Shown here in pieces: positions 44,682-54,100 of a stretch of 64,000 bases of DNA (position 1 is the stretch's first letter; each line of letters starts with the position of its first letter). The notes under the pieces are model-generated. The model ran no database searches. It worked only from the letters and a program-made list of their open reading frames with translations, and had not been told where the DNA came from. Both the position numbers and the translations under genes were made by a program. This DNA is from Thermocoleostomius sinensis A174 (GTDB lineage: Bacteria; Cyanobacteriota; Cyanobacteriia; Elainellales; Elainellaceae): positions 2,891,026 through 2,955,025 of the forward strand of contig NZ_CP113797.1 in assembly GCF_026802175.1 (NCBI RefSeq), given 5' to 3'.

Positions 44682-45737
44682 ATGAATCAAGCTTTACGAG
44701 ATGTACAAGCAACGGCTGGAGCTACTTTCACAACCGTGGCAGAGATAGAAGTCCCCAACAGTTTTGGCAATGATGTAGAAGCACTCAACGCCCTGCAAAC
44801 GGGTGTTGTCCTGCACGATCGCTCGCACTGGGGACGGATTCAAGTTGCAGGAGACGATCGCATTCGCTTTCTCCATAATCAAACGACGAACAATTTTCAA
44901 CCCTTACAACCAGGGCAGGGGTGTGACACAGTGTTCGTCACCTCTACCGCCCGCACAATCGATTTAGTCAGCGCTTATGTGCTAGCGGATTCAGTGTGGC
45001 TACTTACCTCTCCCGGCTACAACCAACCACTGATCCAGTGGATGGATCGCTTTATTTTCTTTGCCGATCAGGTCGAATTGCGCGATCTCACAGATACCAC
45101 CGTTGCCTTTAGCCTCATCGGAGTTGGCAGCGATGCTCTGTTGCAAACGTTAGGAGCGGGGGCAATCGTTGGGCAACCTTCTAACTACCACCTTGTCACC
45201 AATTTGGGTGGCATCGAAACGCGAGTCGCCGTAGGATGTGGGCTAGCCATTTCGGGTTACACGCTGTTTGTGGCGGCCGATCAATCAGCGGCACTGTGGC
45301 AATGTCTAACCGAAGCAGCAGCCGTGCCGATGGGTGAACAGGTCTGGCAACGATTGCGCCTTGAGCAAGGGCGACCCGCACCCGGACAAGAACTCACCGA
45401 TGATTACAATCCCCTGGAAGCTGGGCTGTGGTACACCATCTCGCTGAGCAAGGGCTGCTACATTGGGCAAGAAACGATCGCCCGTTTGCATACCTACAAG
45501 GGCGTCAAGCAACAGCTTTGGGGCGTTAAGCTCAGCCAACCCGTCGCCCCGGAAACCCCCGTTTTAACCAATGGCGAGAAAATTGGCATCCTGACCAGTT
45601 GTACCCAAGCCAATGATCATGCGATCGGACTCGCCTACATTCGCACCAAAGCGGTTCAACCCGGTTTAAAGGTACAAGTTGACGAAACCGAGGGAGAACT
45701 GATAGCTGTGCCGTTTCTATCTCATGAGTATCCTTAA
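44682..45737 (+). CDS. ygfZ: YgfZ/GcvT-domain folate-binding Fe-S maintenance protein
   Basis: A 351-residue protein of the YgfZ (COG0354) family, which uses tetrahydrofolate to help assemble or repair certain Fe-S proteins. The N-terminal GcvT-like region has VVLHDRSHWGRIQVAGDDRIRFLHNQTTNNF; the family signature K-G-C-Y-x-G-Q-E is present as SKGCYIGQETIARLHTYKG near residue 260. It is longer than the E. coli protein but typical for cyanobacteria. A hairpin (TAGTGATC at 45741-45748 with GATCGCTA at 45758-45765) sits between its stop and the convergent thioesterase gene and may aid termination. Confidence 0.9.
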   Translation: MNQALRDVQATAGATFTTVAEIEVPNSFGNDVEALNALQTGVVLHDRSHWGRIQVAGDDRIRFLHNQTTNNFQPLQPGQGCDTVFVTSTARTIDLVSAYVLADSVWLLTSPGYNQPLIQWMDRFIFFADQVELRDLTDTTVAFSLIGVGSDALLQTLGAGAIVGQPSNYHLVTNLGGIETRVAVGCGLAISGYTLFVAADQSAALWQCLTEAAAVPMGEQVWQRLRLEQGRPAPGQELTDDYNPLEAGLWYTISLSKGCYIGQETIARLHTYKGVKQQLWGVKLSQPVAPETPVLTNGEKIGILTSCTQANDHAIGLAYIRTKAVQPGLKVQVDETEGELIAVPFLSHEYP

Positions 45738-45773
45738 CCTTAGTGATCGGTAATGGTGATCGCTACGGGGTGC

Positions 45774-46250
45774 TCAAGTCAAGGTTGTCAGCTTTGCTAG
45801 TATATCTTTCACCGTTGCAGGCAATTGACGCATAATTTTTCCTTTCTCTCGATCGAGCGCTACTAACGTGACATGGGCCGTCACAAACAGGTCTTGTCCA
45901 TCCGGCGACTGGATCTGATACTCCCATTTAATGCGCACGCCATCTATGCCAATCATGCGGGTTTTCACAATCGCAGTCATACCAAATCGCAGCGATCGGT
46001 GATAGCGAATATTTAGTTCAACAACAGGTAACTCGCATCCCAACGCCACCAAATCAGCATAGTCCACGCCAAACAAGCGCAAACATTCGATTCGAGCTTC
46101 TTCCATCCAGGCAATATAAGCCCCGTGCCAAACAATTCCAGCACAGTCGGTATGGTGAGGATGCACCCGCACTGGATACTCAAACCAATTGTCGATCGGT
46201 TGGTCGGAACGTGTTTGAAGCGTGTTAGTTGGTTCTAGGGATGGCTGCAT
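45774..46250 (-). CDS. Acyl-CoA thioesterase, hotdog fold (4HBT/YbgC-like)
   Basis: A 158-residue thioesterase. The 4-hydroxybenzoyl-CoA-thioesterase-type active-site segment is YPVRVHPHHTDCAGIVWHGAYIAWMEEARIECLRLFG (residues 25-61), with catalytic Asp in HHTDCAGIVWHG. The rest, VELNIRYHRSLRFGMTAIVKTRMIG, fits the central helix and sheet. Candidate substrates include 1,4-dihydroxy-2-naphthoyl-CoA (phylloquinone pathway) or short acyl-CoAs; sequence alone does not decide. It is divergent from the repeat-containing gap before pyrE. Confidence 0.87.
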   Translation of the reverse strand: MQPSLEPTNTLQTRSDQPIDNWFEYPVRVHPHHTDCAGIVWHGAYIAWMEEARIECLRLFGVDYADLVALGCELPVVELNIRYHRSLRFGMTAIVKTRMIGIDGVRIKWEYQIQSPDGQDLFVTAHVTLVALDREKGKIMRQLPATVKDILAKLTTLT

Positions 46251-46460
46251 ACGTAGTTCTTAAACACACCGATTTACCTGCTCTATCTGTGCAATTATTA
46301 CATGCTTCTCTGGTCAGAACGATTGGGGACGGCTGGGTGTACTGACGATTTAGTAATTTAATTTAGTGATTCATTAGTCTGTTCACCTGCTAGGCACTGT
46401 TATTGACCCAGCAATATTTGATCTTGATTTGAGATCTTGATTTGATCTTGCCTTCCGCCC

Positions 46461-46551
46461 CCCTCATCCCCCAGCCCCTTCTCCTTTTCTGGGAGCAGGA
46501 GAGCCGGATCGGAAGTTCCTCACCCTTTGGGAGAAGGATTGAGGGTGAGGG
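46461..46551. repeat. Interspersed CCCTCATCCCC-type repeat, copy 1
   Basis: About 90 bp that begins CCCTCATCCCCCAGCCCC and ends GATTGAGGGTGAGGG, so its ends are near-complementary and it can fold on itself; GGGAG/CTCC blocks lie inside. Repeats of this look are scattered through many cyanobacterial chromosomes. It lies between the thioesterase and pyrE genes. Related copies are at 46598-46704 and 62355-62431. Confidence 0.7.
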
Positions 46552-46597
46552 CCGATGTCGTAACAACAGTTGCCGGGCTAATAAATTAAATCGTTCC

Positions 46598-46704
46598 CCC
46601 TCATCCCCCAACTCCTGCTCTCACAGAGGGCGAAGGAAAGCTGAAACGATTGAATGGTTTGCAAACTTCCGCTTCCACTCTAGGCAAGGAATGTAGGGTG
46701 AGGG
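46598..46704. repeat. Interspersed CCCTCATCCCC-type repeat, copy 2
   Basis: Starts CCCTCATCCCCCAACTCC and ends TAGGGTGAGGG, the same boundaries as copy 1, with a more diverged interior. Two copies lie in the same orientation 46 bp apart in a 490-bp gap, ending 36 bp before the pyrE stop. Confidence 0.65.
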
Positions 46705-46739
46705 CAGAAACCTTTGGTCGGTCAATCTGCCAGCACTCC

Positions 46740-47366
46740 TCAGTACAACTCTGCCAATCGTGCCTGAATCTCACTAATGGAAAACACGGCTTCAAACTCG
46801 ATGCCTTGGTTGGCGTAAAGTTCTGCTCCACCTTGATGTCGATCGACCAACGCTAGAATGCGATTCACTTGATAACCCGCTTGTCGCAATCGATCGACCG
46901 CCTTGAGAGCCGATTGCCCCGTTGTCACCACATCTTCTAGTACGACTACCTCACTGTTAGGTGCAAGTACTGGCCCTTCAATATAGGCCTGCGTGCCATG
47001 ACCTTTGGCTTCTTTGCGCACAATCAATGGCGTAATCGATCGACCTTCATACGCGGCTGTGACACTAGTTGCCGTTACCATTGGGTCAGCCCCCAAGGTC
47101 AGCCCCGCCACAGCGATCGTTTCGACCGGTAATTGCGAAACCAAGATCCGTCCAACGGCCACACCACCCTGGGGGTGCAGCGTCACCTGCTTGCCATTGA
47201 TGTAGTACGCACTATGTTGTCCGGAAGATAAAGTAAACTCTCCTTCCTGATAGGCCACGTCACAAAATAAATCCAGAAGATATTGGCGTAGAGCAGCACG
47301 ATCGGCTTGCACTACGAAGGTTGTTGCTTCAAACACAGATAAACGTCGAAACGGTTGATTAGGCAT
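46740..47366 (-). CDS. pyrE: Orotate phosphoribosyltransferase
   Basis: A 208-residue enzyme making OMP from orotate and PRPP in pyrimidine synthesis. ATG 47366 (MPNQPFRRLSVFEATT) is chosen; the upstream 32 residues in the open frame are not family-like. Motifs are GEFTLSSGQHSAYYINGKQVTLHP, VAGLTLGADPMVTATSVT (phosphate and orotate region), IVRKEAKGHGTQAYIEG (flexible loop) and the PRPP signature VVVLEDVVTTGQSALKAVDRLR. It forms a dimer in the cytoplasm. The next plus-strand gene is divergent. Confidence 0.95.
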   Translation of the reverse strand: MPNQPFRRLSVFEATTFVVQADRAALRQYLLDLFCDVAYQEGEFTLSSGQHSAYYINGKQVTLHPQGGVAVGRILVSQLPVETIAVAGLTLGADPMVTATSVTAAYEGRSITPLIVRKEAKGHGTQAYIEGPVLAPNSEVVVLEDVVTTGQSALKAVDRLRQAGYQVNRILALVDRHQGGAELYANQGIEFEAVFSISEIQARLAELY

Positions 47367-47763
47367 AGACAAACAAGCTGAAGGTACGTTGAGGCTAATC
47401 AGTCTAACAGACAACCAACCTGCGTCTGACTTATTAACAGCAATTTTGGCTCTGTTGAACAATTTAGTTAACCGTTCACCCCATTCTTATTAACTGAAAC
47501 TTGTTCTGCTCACCTCTAAATAACTACTAGCTAAAGCAGACCTTGACGCTCGCTTTTCGTCTACTTACGCCCCAGTCTGATCCTTACAAAAAGAAAATTA
47601 TCTGTTGCGAGATTAATGTTTTTTGTGTCAAGCTGGATCGTAGACTTTATGATGAACTAGAGACTAAATAGAAATGGTTAAAGGGGAACTCTAGGGATGA
47701 AAGAGTAAATTCTATGGCTTTCGTTTCTTCAAATCAGGTTCGTGAGGATTCAGGAGAACAGCA
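47367..47763. other. Divergent promoter region pyrE / secreted protein
   Basis: 397 bp with no gene. A possible TATGAT -10 at 47648-47653 with a weak TTGTGT upstream at 47623 could serve the plus-strand gene. AGGAG at 47752-47756 is its ribosome binding site. No other signals seen. Confidence 0.35.
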
Positions 47764-48285
47764 ATGAGAATTGTACGTGGAGACGTACCAAAACCAAACG
47801 TAAGAAGAGTGAGGATTGCTGCCTTGACACTATTATTTGTTGGGTCTTTTTCTGTCAAAGGAATGGCTCAATCCACTGTTCGTGTGACACAGTCCGATGG
47901 AGATCTGGTTGAATTGCCAACTGTGTTAGATCAGTTTGAAGATGTTTACTTCACCCGCGATCGCAACTTTTACCAAAACCAGCGGTTTCCGCGGATGCTA
48001 GCCCCATTTTTTGGTGTTGTTGAACGAGATATTGCCAGAGATGGTCGCCGAATTAATCACCTTTACCGCGAGGTCTTGGAACAGCAAATCAACAGCACCG
48101 ATCTAATTCGAGTGGCAGATTTGCCCAGCCCTTTTACCGGATCATTGGCTACGACACCGCTTTACCTAGAAGAGCCGATTCCTCCTGCTCCCATTCCTCG
48201 CTTTGCTCCCCCCCCTGTTCCTGTGCCGCCTATTCCCAGAAGCGCCCCGACAACTCCAGAACGTCCGGTTCCGGCTCTGTGGTAA
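47764..48285 (+). CDS. Secreted protein with proline-rich tail, unknown function
   Basis: A 173-residue protein. The N-terminus (basic MRIVRGDVPKPNVRRVR, hydrophobic IAALTLLFVGSFSV, then KGMAQS) is a Sec signal with a plausible cleavage after A-Q or M-A. The mature part has LVELPTVLDQFEDVYFTRDRNFYQNQRFPRMLAPFFGVVERDIARDGRRINHLYREVLEQQ, probably helical, and a 40-residue Pro-rich end (PIPPAPIPRFAPPPVPVPPIPR). Such tails are common in cell-wall or outer-membrane associated proteins. GGAG six bases before ATG 47764 is a strong ribosome binding site. I do not recognise the family. It converges with the DUF3067 gene. Confidence 0.65.
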   Translation: MRIVRGDVPKPNVRRVRIAALTLLFVGSFSVKGMAQSTVRVTQSDGDLVELPTVLDQFEDVYFTRDRNFYQNQRFPRMLAPFFGVVERDIARDGRRINHLYREVLEQQINSTDLIRVADLPSPFTGSLATTPLYLEEPIPPAPIPRFAPPPVPVPPIPRSAPTTPERPVPALW

Positions 48286-48295
48286 TGCTATAGGT

Positions 48296-48610
48296 TCAAA
48301 ATTCCAACAGCCACTCGGATGCTCGTTCTCCTAAGTCGATCGGAATGCTGACCGCTTTCCCCAATCGAGGTCGATCGCGCGTTTGCTCAATAAAAGCCTG
48401 TACCTGGGCAGTTCCTCCCCAAGCATTGATGTAGGTTGCAATCGTCTCCAAATGGGCTAAATATTCTGCCTCGGATAGGGGAAATGAGGCTTGCTCCAGG
48501 TACTTCCACATCACTTGCACAAATACCTTGCCTTGAACTTGTCGCAGTTGAACGTCGTAGGAGCGTCCCCACTTTGTTAACAATAGCTGGTGCAATTCTT
48601 CTCCAGTCAT
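48296..48610 (-). CDS. DUF3067 family protein
   Basis: A 104-residue protein from ATG 48610: MTGEELHQLLLTKWGRSYDVQLRQVQGKVFVQVMWKYLEQASFPLSEAEYLAHLETIATYINAWG. This is the conserved pattern of DUF3067, found in cyanobacteria and plastid-bearing plants; the function is unknown. The C-terminus (RDRPRLGKAVSIPIDLGERASEWLLEF) is also typical. No signal or membrane segment. The open frame extends to 48646, but the extra 12 residues are unlikely. It converges with the secreted-protein gene (10-bp gap). Confidence 0.8.
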   Translation of the reverse strand: MTGEELHQLLLTKWGRSYDVQLRQVQGKVFVQVMWKYLEQASFPLSEAEYLAHLETIATYINAWGGTAQVQAFIEQTRDRPRLGKAVSIPIDLGERASEWLLEF

Positions 48611-48817
48611 AGTTTTTCGTAGTCGAAACGCTTGTCCTTTATGCAAGTCTCCCTCTAAAACGGTAGCTTACGCTGGCAATTTTCAGAAGCAGACTCAAGA
48701 CATCTAACTTTACAAAGCTCAATCAGCTAGACCAAAACTAGACTAAATACTGAACAGGTTAATGCATTGTTGATAACAAAGTTAATTAATGTAATGAATG
48801 GGTAATATGAGGTTTTC

Positions 48818-49183
48818 ATGGAAATTCGGCAGCAGCTAGATCGTCAACGTGTGAAGCATATCGTCAGCAGCTATCACCTTGATGGTGAGGAGGTGCATCA
48901 ATTCGATCGCTATTTAGAAGAGCTATTTGGTTGTTATCCATGCCCTCTCATTGAGTTGGCCTTAGTTGAAACCCTCATCGATCACTGGCTGTCGGTGCCG
49001 TTAGTACGGGGCGTGGCGTTTCTGACCGCAGCCCACAATAAGTTGAAACAATGGGACATTCAACCGATCGTCAGCACTATTACACCAGAGCAATTTCAGC
49101 AAATTTCTGGACTTGATCCCACCCCTGTTTTTGGCTCTACCGAACTACCCCCCACTTGCCCAATTGTGCGTCCTTCTCATTAG
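48818..49183 (+). CDS. Conserved protein of unknown function
   Basis: A 121-residue protein, probably mainly helical and cytoplasmic: MEIRQQLDRQRVKHIVSSYHLDGEEVHQFDRYLEELFGCYPCPLIELALVETLIDHWLSVPLVRG, then FLTAAHNKLKQWDIQPIVSTITPEQFQQISGLDP. One C-x-x-C (CYPC) is present. The composition looks like a real gene, and similar proteins occur in other cyanobacteria as far as I recall, but I assign no family or function. It is convergent with comF. Confidence 0.6.
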   Translation: MEIRQQLDRQRVKHIVSSYHLDGEEVHQFDRYLEELFGCYPCPLIELALVETLIDHWLSVPLVRGVAFLTAAHNKLKQWDIQPIVSTITPEQFQQISGLDPTPVFGSTELPPTCPIVRPSH

Positions 49184-49256
49184 CACTTGATCTGGAGATG
49201 GTTGCAACGCATTTCAAACTGATAATGATTCGGAATTTTGTGATCGATGTTTCCAC

Positions 49257-49922
49257 TTAAGCTTTCTGAGATTTTGCTACGGCAACCAGTCCATCTACAA
49301 TCACTTGGTGTTGTCGCAAGGCAGCGGCAGCAGCTCTAGCTGTGGCCCCGGTCGTGTAAATATCATCAATCAGCAGAACAGTAGGAGGGCGACGATCGCG
49401 CCAACGGGGGTTAAGGGCGAAGGCATTGATTAAGTTTTGCTCTCGTTCGGCGGATGATAAACCAAACTGAGCCTCGGTTTGACGCAGCCGAATTAGACCA
49501 TGGGACTGAAGTGGCAAGCCAGTATATTGACAAAACGATCGAGCAATCAACTCCGCCTGATTAAACCCCCGCTGCTTTTGTTTGGTAGCGTGCATGGGAA
49601 TGGGAACCACAGTGAGGGAACGCCCAGTCGCATGAGGGGACGCTAGCCATGCTTGCCCCAACCATTGCCCTAATGGACGTGCTAACTTGGATTGATTATC
49701 GTATTTCAAGGCTCGAAGCGATTGTCGTAGCGCCCCACCATAGAATCCCCAAGCAAAGACTGGTAACTCTCCCTGCCGTTCTTGGCGATCGTGGCATTGG
49801 CAAGCCTTTAATTTTTTTTGGCAATCTTGGCAAAGCAGGGATAAGCTAGAACGCTGACACAAGGGACATTGAGATTGAAATAATAAATCCAGCCATGTTG
49901 TGAATGGGTTCCAGGCTCCCAT
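49257..49922 (-). CDS. comF: ComF-family phosphoribosyltransferase-like protein
   Basis: A 221-residue protein from ATG 49922, with GGAG nine bases upstream; the longer frame to 49976 is disfavoured. An N-terminal zinc-finger part has two C-x-x-C pairs (QCPLCQRSS and LCQDCQKK) plus CQC. The C-terminal PRTase-like part has VPIPMHATKQKQRGFNQAELIARSF and the PRPP-type loop VLLIDDIYTTGATARAAAAAL. ComF takes part in DNA uptake during natural transformation, moving single-stranded DNA across the inner membrane. It is monocistronic here, convergent with the preceding unknown gene. Confidence 0.9.
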   Translation of the reverse strand: MGAWNPFTTWLDLLFQSQCPLCQRSSLSLLCQDCQKKLKACQCHDRQERQGELPVFAWGFYGGALRQSLRALKYDNQSKLARPLGQWLGQAWLASPHATGRSLTVVPIPMHATKQKQRGFNQAELIARSFCQYTGLPLQSHGLIRLRQTEAQFGLSSAEREQNLINAFALNPRWRDRRPPTVLLIDDIYTTGATARAAAAALRQHQVIVDGLVAVAKSQKA

Positions 49923-50136
49923 AGCTTCGCTCTCCTTGCGCCTGCATCCGCCAATTGACAGTAGACATTTACCCAACTGGCATGGATAGAATAATTAGGT
50001 GTAACAAATCTATAGTTCCACTTTTGCTGGTGGGGCTTAACATGTTTAGTATCTTTAAGGTCGTCTTGCGTTTATCGCTAACTGTAAACTTCTCTTAATC
50101 CACATCAAACAAGGAATTATCGAACACTAATTGCCC

Positions 50137-50667
50137 ATGCCTCCTGTAACTAAACAGAATCGCGACTTACCAACCATTAACGAACGCATTCGATTTCCAA
50201 AAATCAGGGTGATTGACACGGATGGCGGTCAGCTTGGCATTATGACCCCTCGCGATGCTCTTAGGCTTGCCGAGGAAAAAGAGTTGGATTTAGTTCTGGT
50301 GAGTGACAAAGCAGATCCGCCAGTTTGTCGCATCATGGACTATGGTAAGTTCAAGTTTGAGCAGGAGAAGAAAGCGCGGGAGGCTCGCAAAAAGCAGCAT
50401 ACTTCTGATGTGAAAGAAGTAAAAATGCGCTACAAGATTGAAGATCATGACTACCAAGTTCGTGTGAATCAAGCCAAGAAGTTTCTCAATGCCGGAGATA
50501 AAGTGAAGGCAACCATTACCTTCCGAGGGCGAGAAATTCAGCATCGCGACTTGGCAGAAAGCCTACTCTTGCAAATGGCCACCGATTTGCAGGAATTTGC
50601 CGAAGTGCAACAAGCACCTAAGCAAGAAGGGCGAAACATGATGATGTTATTGGCTCCGAAGCGGTAG
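50137..50667 (+). CDS. infC: Translation initiation factor IF-3
   Basis: A 176-residue IF-3 that binds the 30S subunit and proofreads the start codon. ATG 50137 ([30 protein letters not shown]) aligns with other cyanobacterial IF-3s; a TTG two codons upstream (50131) is an alternative. The N-domain ends near residue 75, followed by a Lys-rich linker helix ([34 protein letters not shown]) and the C-domain ([24 protein letters not shown]...[13 protein letters not shown]). AAGGAA is about 20 bases before the ATG, an unusually long spacing. A good terminator follows. Confidence 0.95.
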   Translation: MPPVTKQNRDLPTINERIRFPKIRVIDTDGGQLGIMTPRDALRLAEEKELDLVLVSDKADPPVCRIMDYGKFKFEQEKKAREARKKQHTSDVKEVKMRYKIEDHDYQVRVNQAKKFLNAGDKVKATITFRGREIQHRDLAESLLLQMATDLQEFAEVQQAPKQEGRNMMMLLAPKR

Positions 50668-50722
50668 GAATGATTCTAGAACGACTCTAGAGCTTTTTCT
50701 AGAACCAAGTAGAACAGCAGGT

Positions 50723-50752
50723 AGGGTGGGCAATGCCCACCTTCTTTTTTTT
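50723..50752 (+). terminator. Rho-independent terminator after infC
   Basis: GGTGGGC (50725-50731), AAT loop, GCCCACC (50735-50741), extended by one A-U and one G-U pair, then CTTTTTTTT. It lies 58 bp after the infC stop. Textbook form. Confidence 0.85.
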
Positions 50753-51114
50753 AATGTGTATCTCTCAGTCGTCTTACGATCGCCTCTACAACTAGCTCTT
50801 CTCTAGACACCGATGCAAGTGTTTCAAATGATAGCTTCGGCGCAAGCGCGGTATCAGCGGCAGGCAATGCAATGCCAGAATTTGTAGTTGAATTTGTAGT
50901 TGTTTCATAACGGTTAGCAACCCAACAAATACAAGGGGCAAAGCCACTATGGCAAGCATTGTGTGAGGTACTCAACCCGTTGCCCGTAAAAGTTTTGTAT
51001 ATTTTGATGCAAAATTTAGGCGAGTAACAAAATAGTAGCGATCGATGGCTTTTACAATGCTCAGGGCATGTTTAGAGGGTAGGCAGTCAACCGCACGACA
51101 GACCCTCGTTTGCT
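50753..51114. other. Intergenic stretch upstream of the MFS-HEAT gene
   Basis: 362 bp. A minus-strand frame of 74 codons (50751-50975, TTG start) reads through low-complexity Thr/Asn/Ser sequence and is not supported. No promoter was confidently identified. Confidence 0.4.
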
Positions 51115-54100
51115 ATGAGATTAATTCAGGAGTCATCTGCTCATTCATTAACCCAAACCCAGGTCAACGAGCGCCTGATTCCACCCTGGGTCGTTCAGGG
51201 ACTGCGATGGTTCAACTTACGCCCCGAAGAAGGCAAACGCACCTTTCTCATGTTTGCTTTTTACACACTCAGTTCTGTTGGCATTCTGTGGCTGGAAGTG
51301 AGTATTGCCGCTCTTTTTCTGAATGAGTATGGGGCTGAGTGGCTTCCTTGGGTTTATATTGCCAGTGCGGCAATTGGCACCGGATTGGGCATTGGGTACG
51401 CTTGGCTGCAAAAGGTGTTACCCCTGCACCGCGTTCTAGTTTGCACCGCAGGGTTGATGGCGCTGCCCTTGTTGCTGTTTCGCTTGGGGTTGCATCCAGC
51501 CCTGATGGGAAGCTACACCGTTTTTCTAATGCGGCTTTGGCTAGAGGCGATTTATGTCATCAGTGAATTGAATACATCGATCGCCGCCAATCAGTTATTC
51601 ACCATTCGCGAAATTAAGCGCACTTATCCCTTAATTAGTAGCGGGATTTTAGTCGCGGATGTGCTGAGCGGGTTATCGCTGCCGCTCTTACGCGGATTAG
51701 TGGGTTTATCTAATGTTATTTTGCTAGCTTCGTTGATGCTGTTTCTGGGCGCGGGGGTGTTGCTCTATCTCACAAAAGCCTATCGCCCATTTTTTCCAGA
51801 TTCCCGCTATCGCTCTTCCAATCGGGAACAGCGCTTCACCCGCCACCGATTGCGCAAACCGCAACGACAGTATGTGATGTTCGTCTTTGCATTTTTTGTG
51901 CTGGTGCAAGTGCTGGCGCTTCTGCTGGATTTTCAATACCTTGGTCAACTGCAACAGAGCATGAGTTTGGAAACGATCGCCGACTTCCTAGCCTTATTCA
52001 GCGCAATTTTGGGTAGCTTTGAACTAGTTATGCAGTGGTTCATTTCTGGGCGCTTAATTGAACGGTTAGGGATATTTACAGGAATCGCGGTGTCCCCGGT
52101 TCTCCTGCTTGGACTCGGTTTGTTGACTTTCGGCGGCGTCATCAGTTTGCTGGTCGGTGTGATTCTGCTGAAATTTGTTGATGAACTGCTGCGCTATACC
52201 CTAGTGGCCAGCACCGGGCCACTTTTGTTTCAACCCATCCCCGAAGCCAACCGCAACCGAATACAATCTGTCGTGCGTGGCATTGCTGAACCTGTGTCAA
52301 CCGGGGCGATCGGTGTAGGGTTGGTGCTCACCCTGGGATTTTTGCAGCTATCCCATCCAATCGCACAAACTCTAAGCAAGGCAGCAGGCTTTGTGTTCCT
52401 AGCCTATACGGTTCTGTTTTCGCTGCTGTGGCTATTGACGGTGATACATTTAAGAGCCAAATATCTGGTGGTGCTCGTGTCTAGCAGCGATCGGGGGCAA
52501 CTCAGTCGTTTCAACGTTGATTTGCCTACCCTCAAACGCAATTTGATAGAAGCATTGCAACGAGCAACTACGGATGAAGAGCGCTCGTCTTGTATTAAGT
52601 TGCTCACCGATGTTGACCCAACTCAAGCAAATGCTGTTTTGGCGCCCCTACTGTCCAGCTTCTCACCAGCATTGCAACGGCAGAGTTTGGTAGCCATGCT
52701 TCACTTTCCCAACCCTGTTTATTTGAGCCATGTACAAGCGTTGGTCACTCAGCCAACACCACAGCCTATATCACCCGAGGTACTAGCGCTGGCGCTGCGC
52801 TATAGGTGGTTGAGCGATCAGGCAGACGTGGCACAATCAGAGGTGGCACAACTGAAGCCCTACCTTCGTGCCGATGTGGAACCCGTGGTGCGGAGTACAG
52901 CGGCGGCTCTGATGCTACGGCACGGTAATTCGGTTCAGAAAGCTGAAGCCACAACGGTGTTACGACGCATGTTGACCAGCAAGCAAGAACAGAACCGGAT
53001 CATGGGCTGCCAAGCTCTGGGAGATGCGGTCTATCTACAGTCTCTACGGCTGTACATTAAACCAATGCTGCAAGATCCGTCCTTGCCTGTGCGCTGTGCC
53101 ATGCTGGAAGCGATCGCTGCTACGCACTTGGAAGAATATTATCCTGCCCTGTTGCGAGGGTTGTCCTACCCATCTACCCGGGAAGCTGCCCAACGATCGC
53201 TGGTTCGATTGGGAGATGAGGTACTTCCACGCCTAGTAGCGTTTGCCGAACATCCTCACACACCCTCTGGGGTTCGTATCTATGCCTGGAACACGGTTGG
53301 GCAGATAGCCACTCCCAAGGCGATCGATTACTTAATCGATCGGCTGACGTCCACTAACGGCACAACGCAGCGAACGGTGCTACGGGTGTTGCTGCGCATT
53401 CCACACGAAGCTGGCGTTGAGGCAGTCTTGACGCAACTAGGACGGCGTGGCATTGAGCATTTAATTCTTCAGCAAATTCAGTGGTTGGCGCACGTCTATG
53501 CAGGGTTAGTTGATTTGCAACCTCTGCAACTTCAACAATTTGCAATGGTAGAAGCCGAATTGCTTTGGCGAGCCTTGCGTGATGCAGAAACCGATGCGGT
53601 TGAGCAAATTTTCTTGCTTATGCGCTTTCTGTATGATGCCAACCAAATTCAGGCGGCGGCGTTTAACCTTCAATCCAAAACGCGAGACAGTATGGCGCGA
53701 GGGCTAGAGATTTTAGACAATACTATCGATCTATCCAGTAAGACAATCATTCTTACTATTTTCGATCGGTTATCTGATCATGAGAAGCTGCAACACCTTG
53801 CCCCTCTAATCAACTATCGATCGCTGAAGCCCAGTCAACGACTACATCATTTGCTAGAATTACGCCATTTTTTATCAGATTGGACGCTAGCATGTTGTTT
53901 TCATTTGGCCCGTCAGACAGGTTGGACATTGACATCTGAACAAATTTTGTTTGGGTTGTGCGCTGCTAGTGGCTTTGTTCGGGAAGCCGCATTAGCTTAT
54001 TTGCAAGTGGTGTTCCCAACCCGGCTACGATCCGTGTTGCCGCTGTTCAAAACCGATCCCGATCGCCTTGTGGCGCTGCAAGTCCGGCAGATGATGGCAG

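Noticed and set aside
50751-50975. 74-codon minus-strand frame after infC
   Set aside because: TTG start, low-complexity Thr/Asn/Ser stretch, and it runs into the infC terminator.
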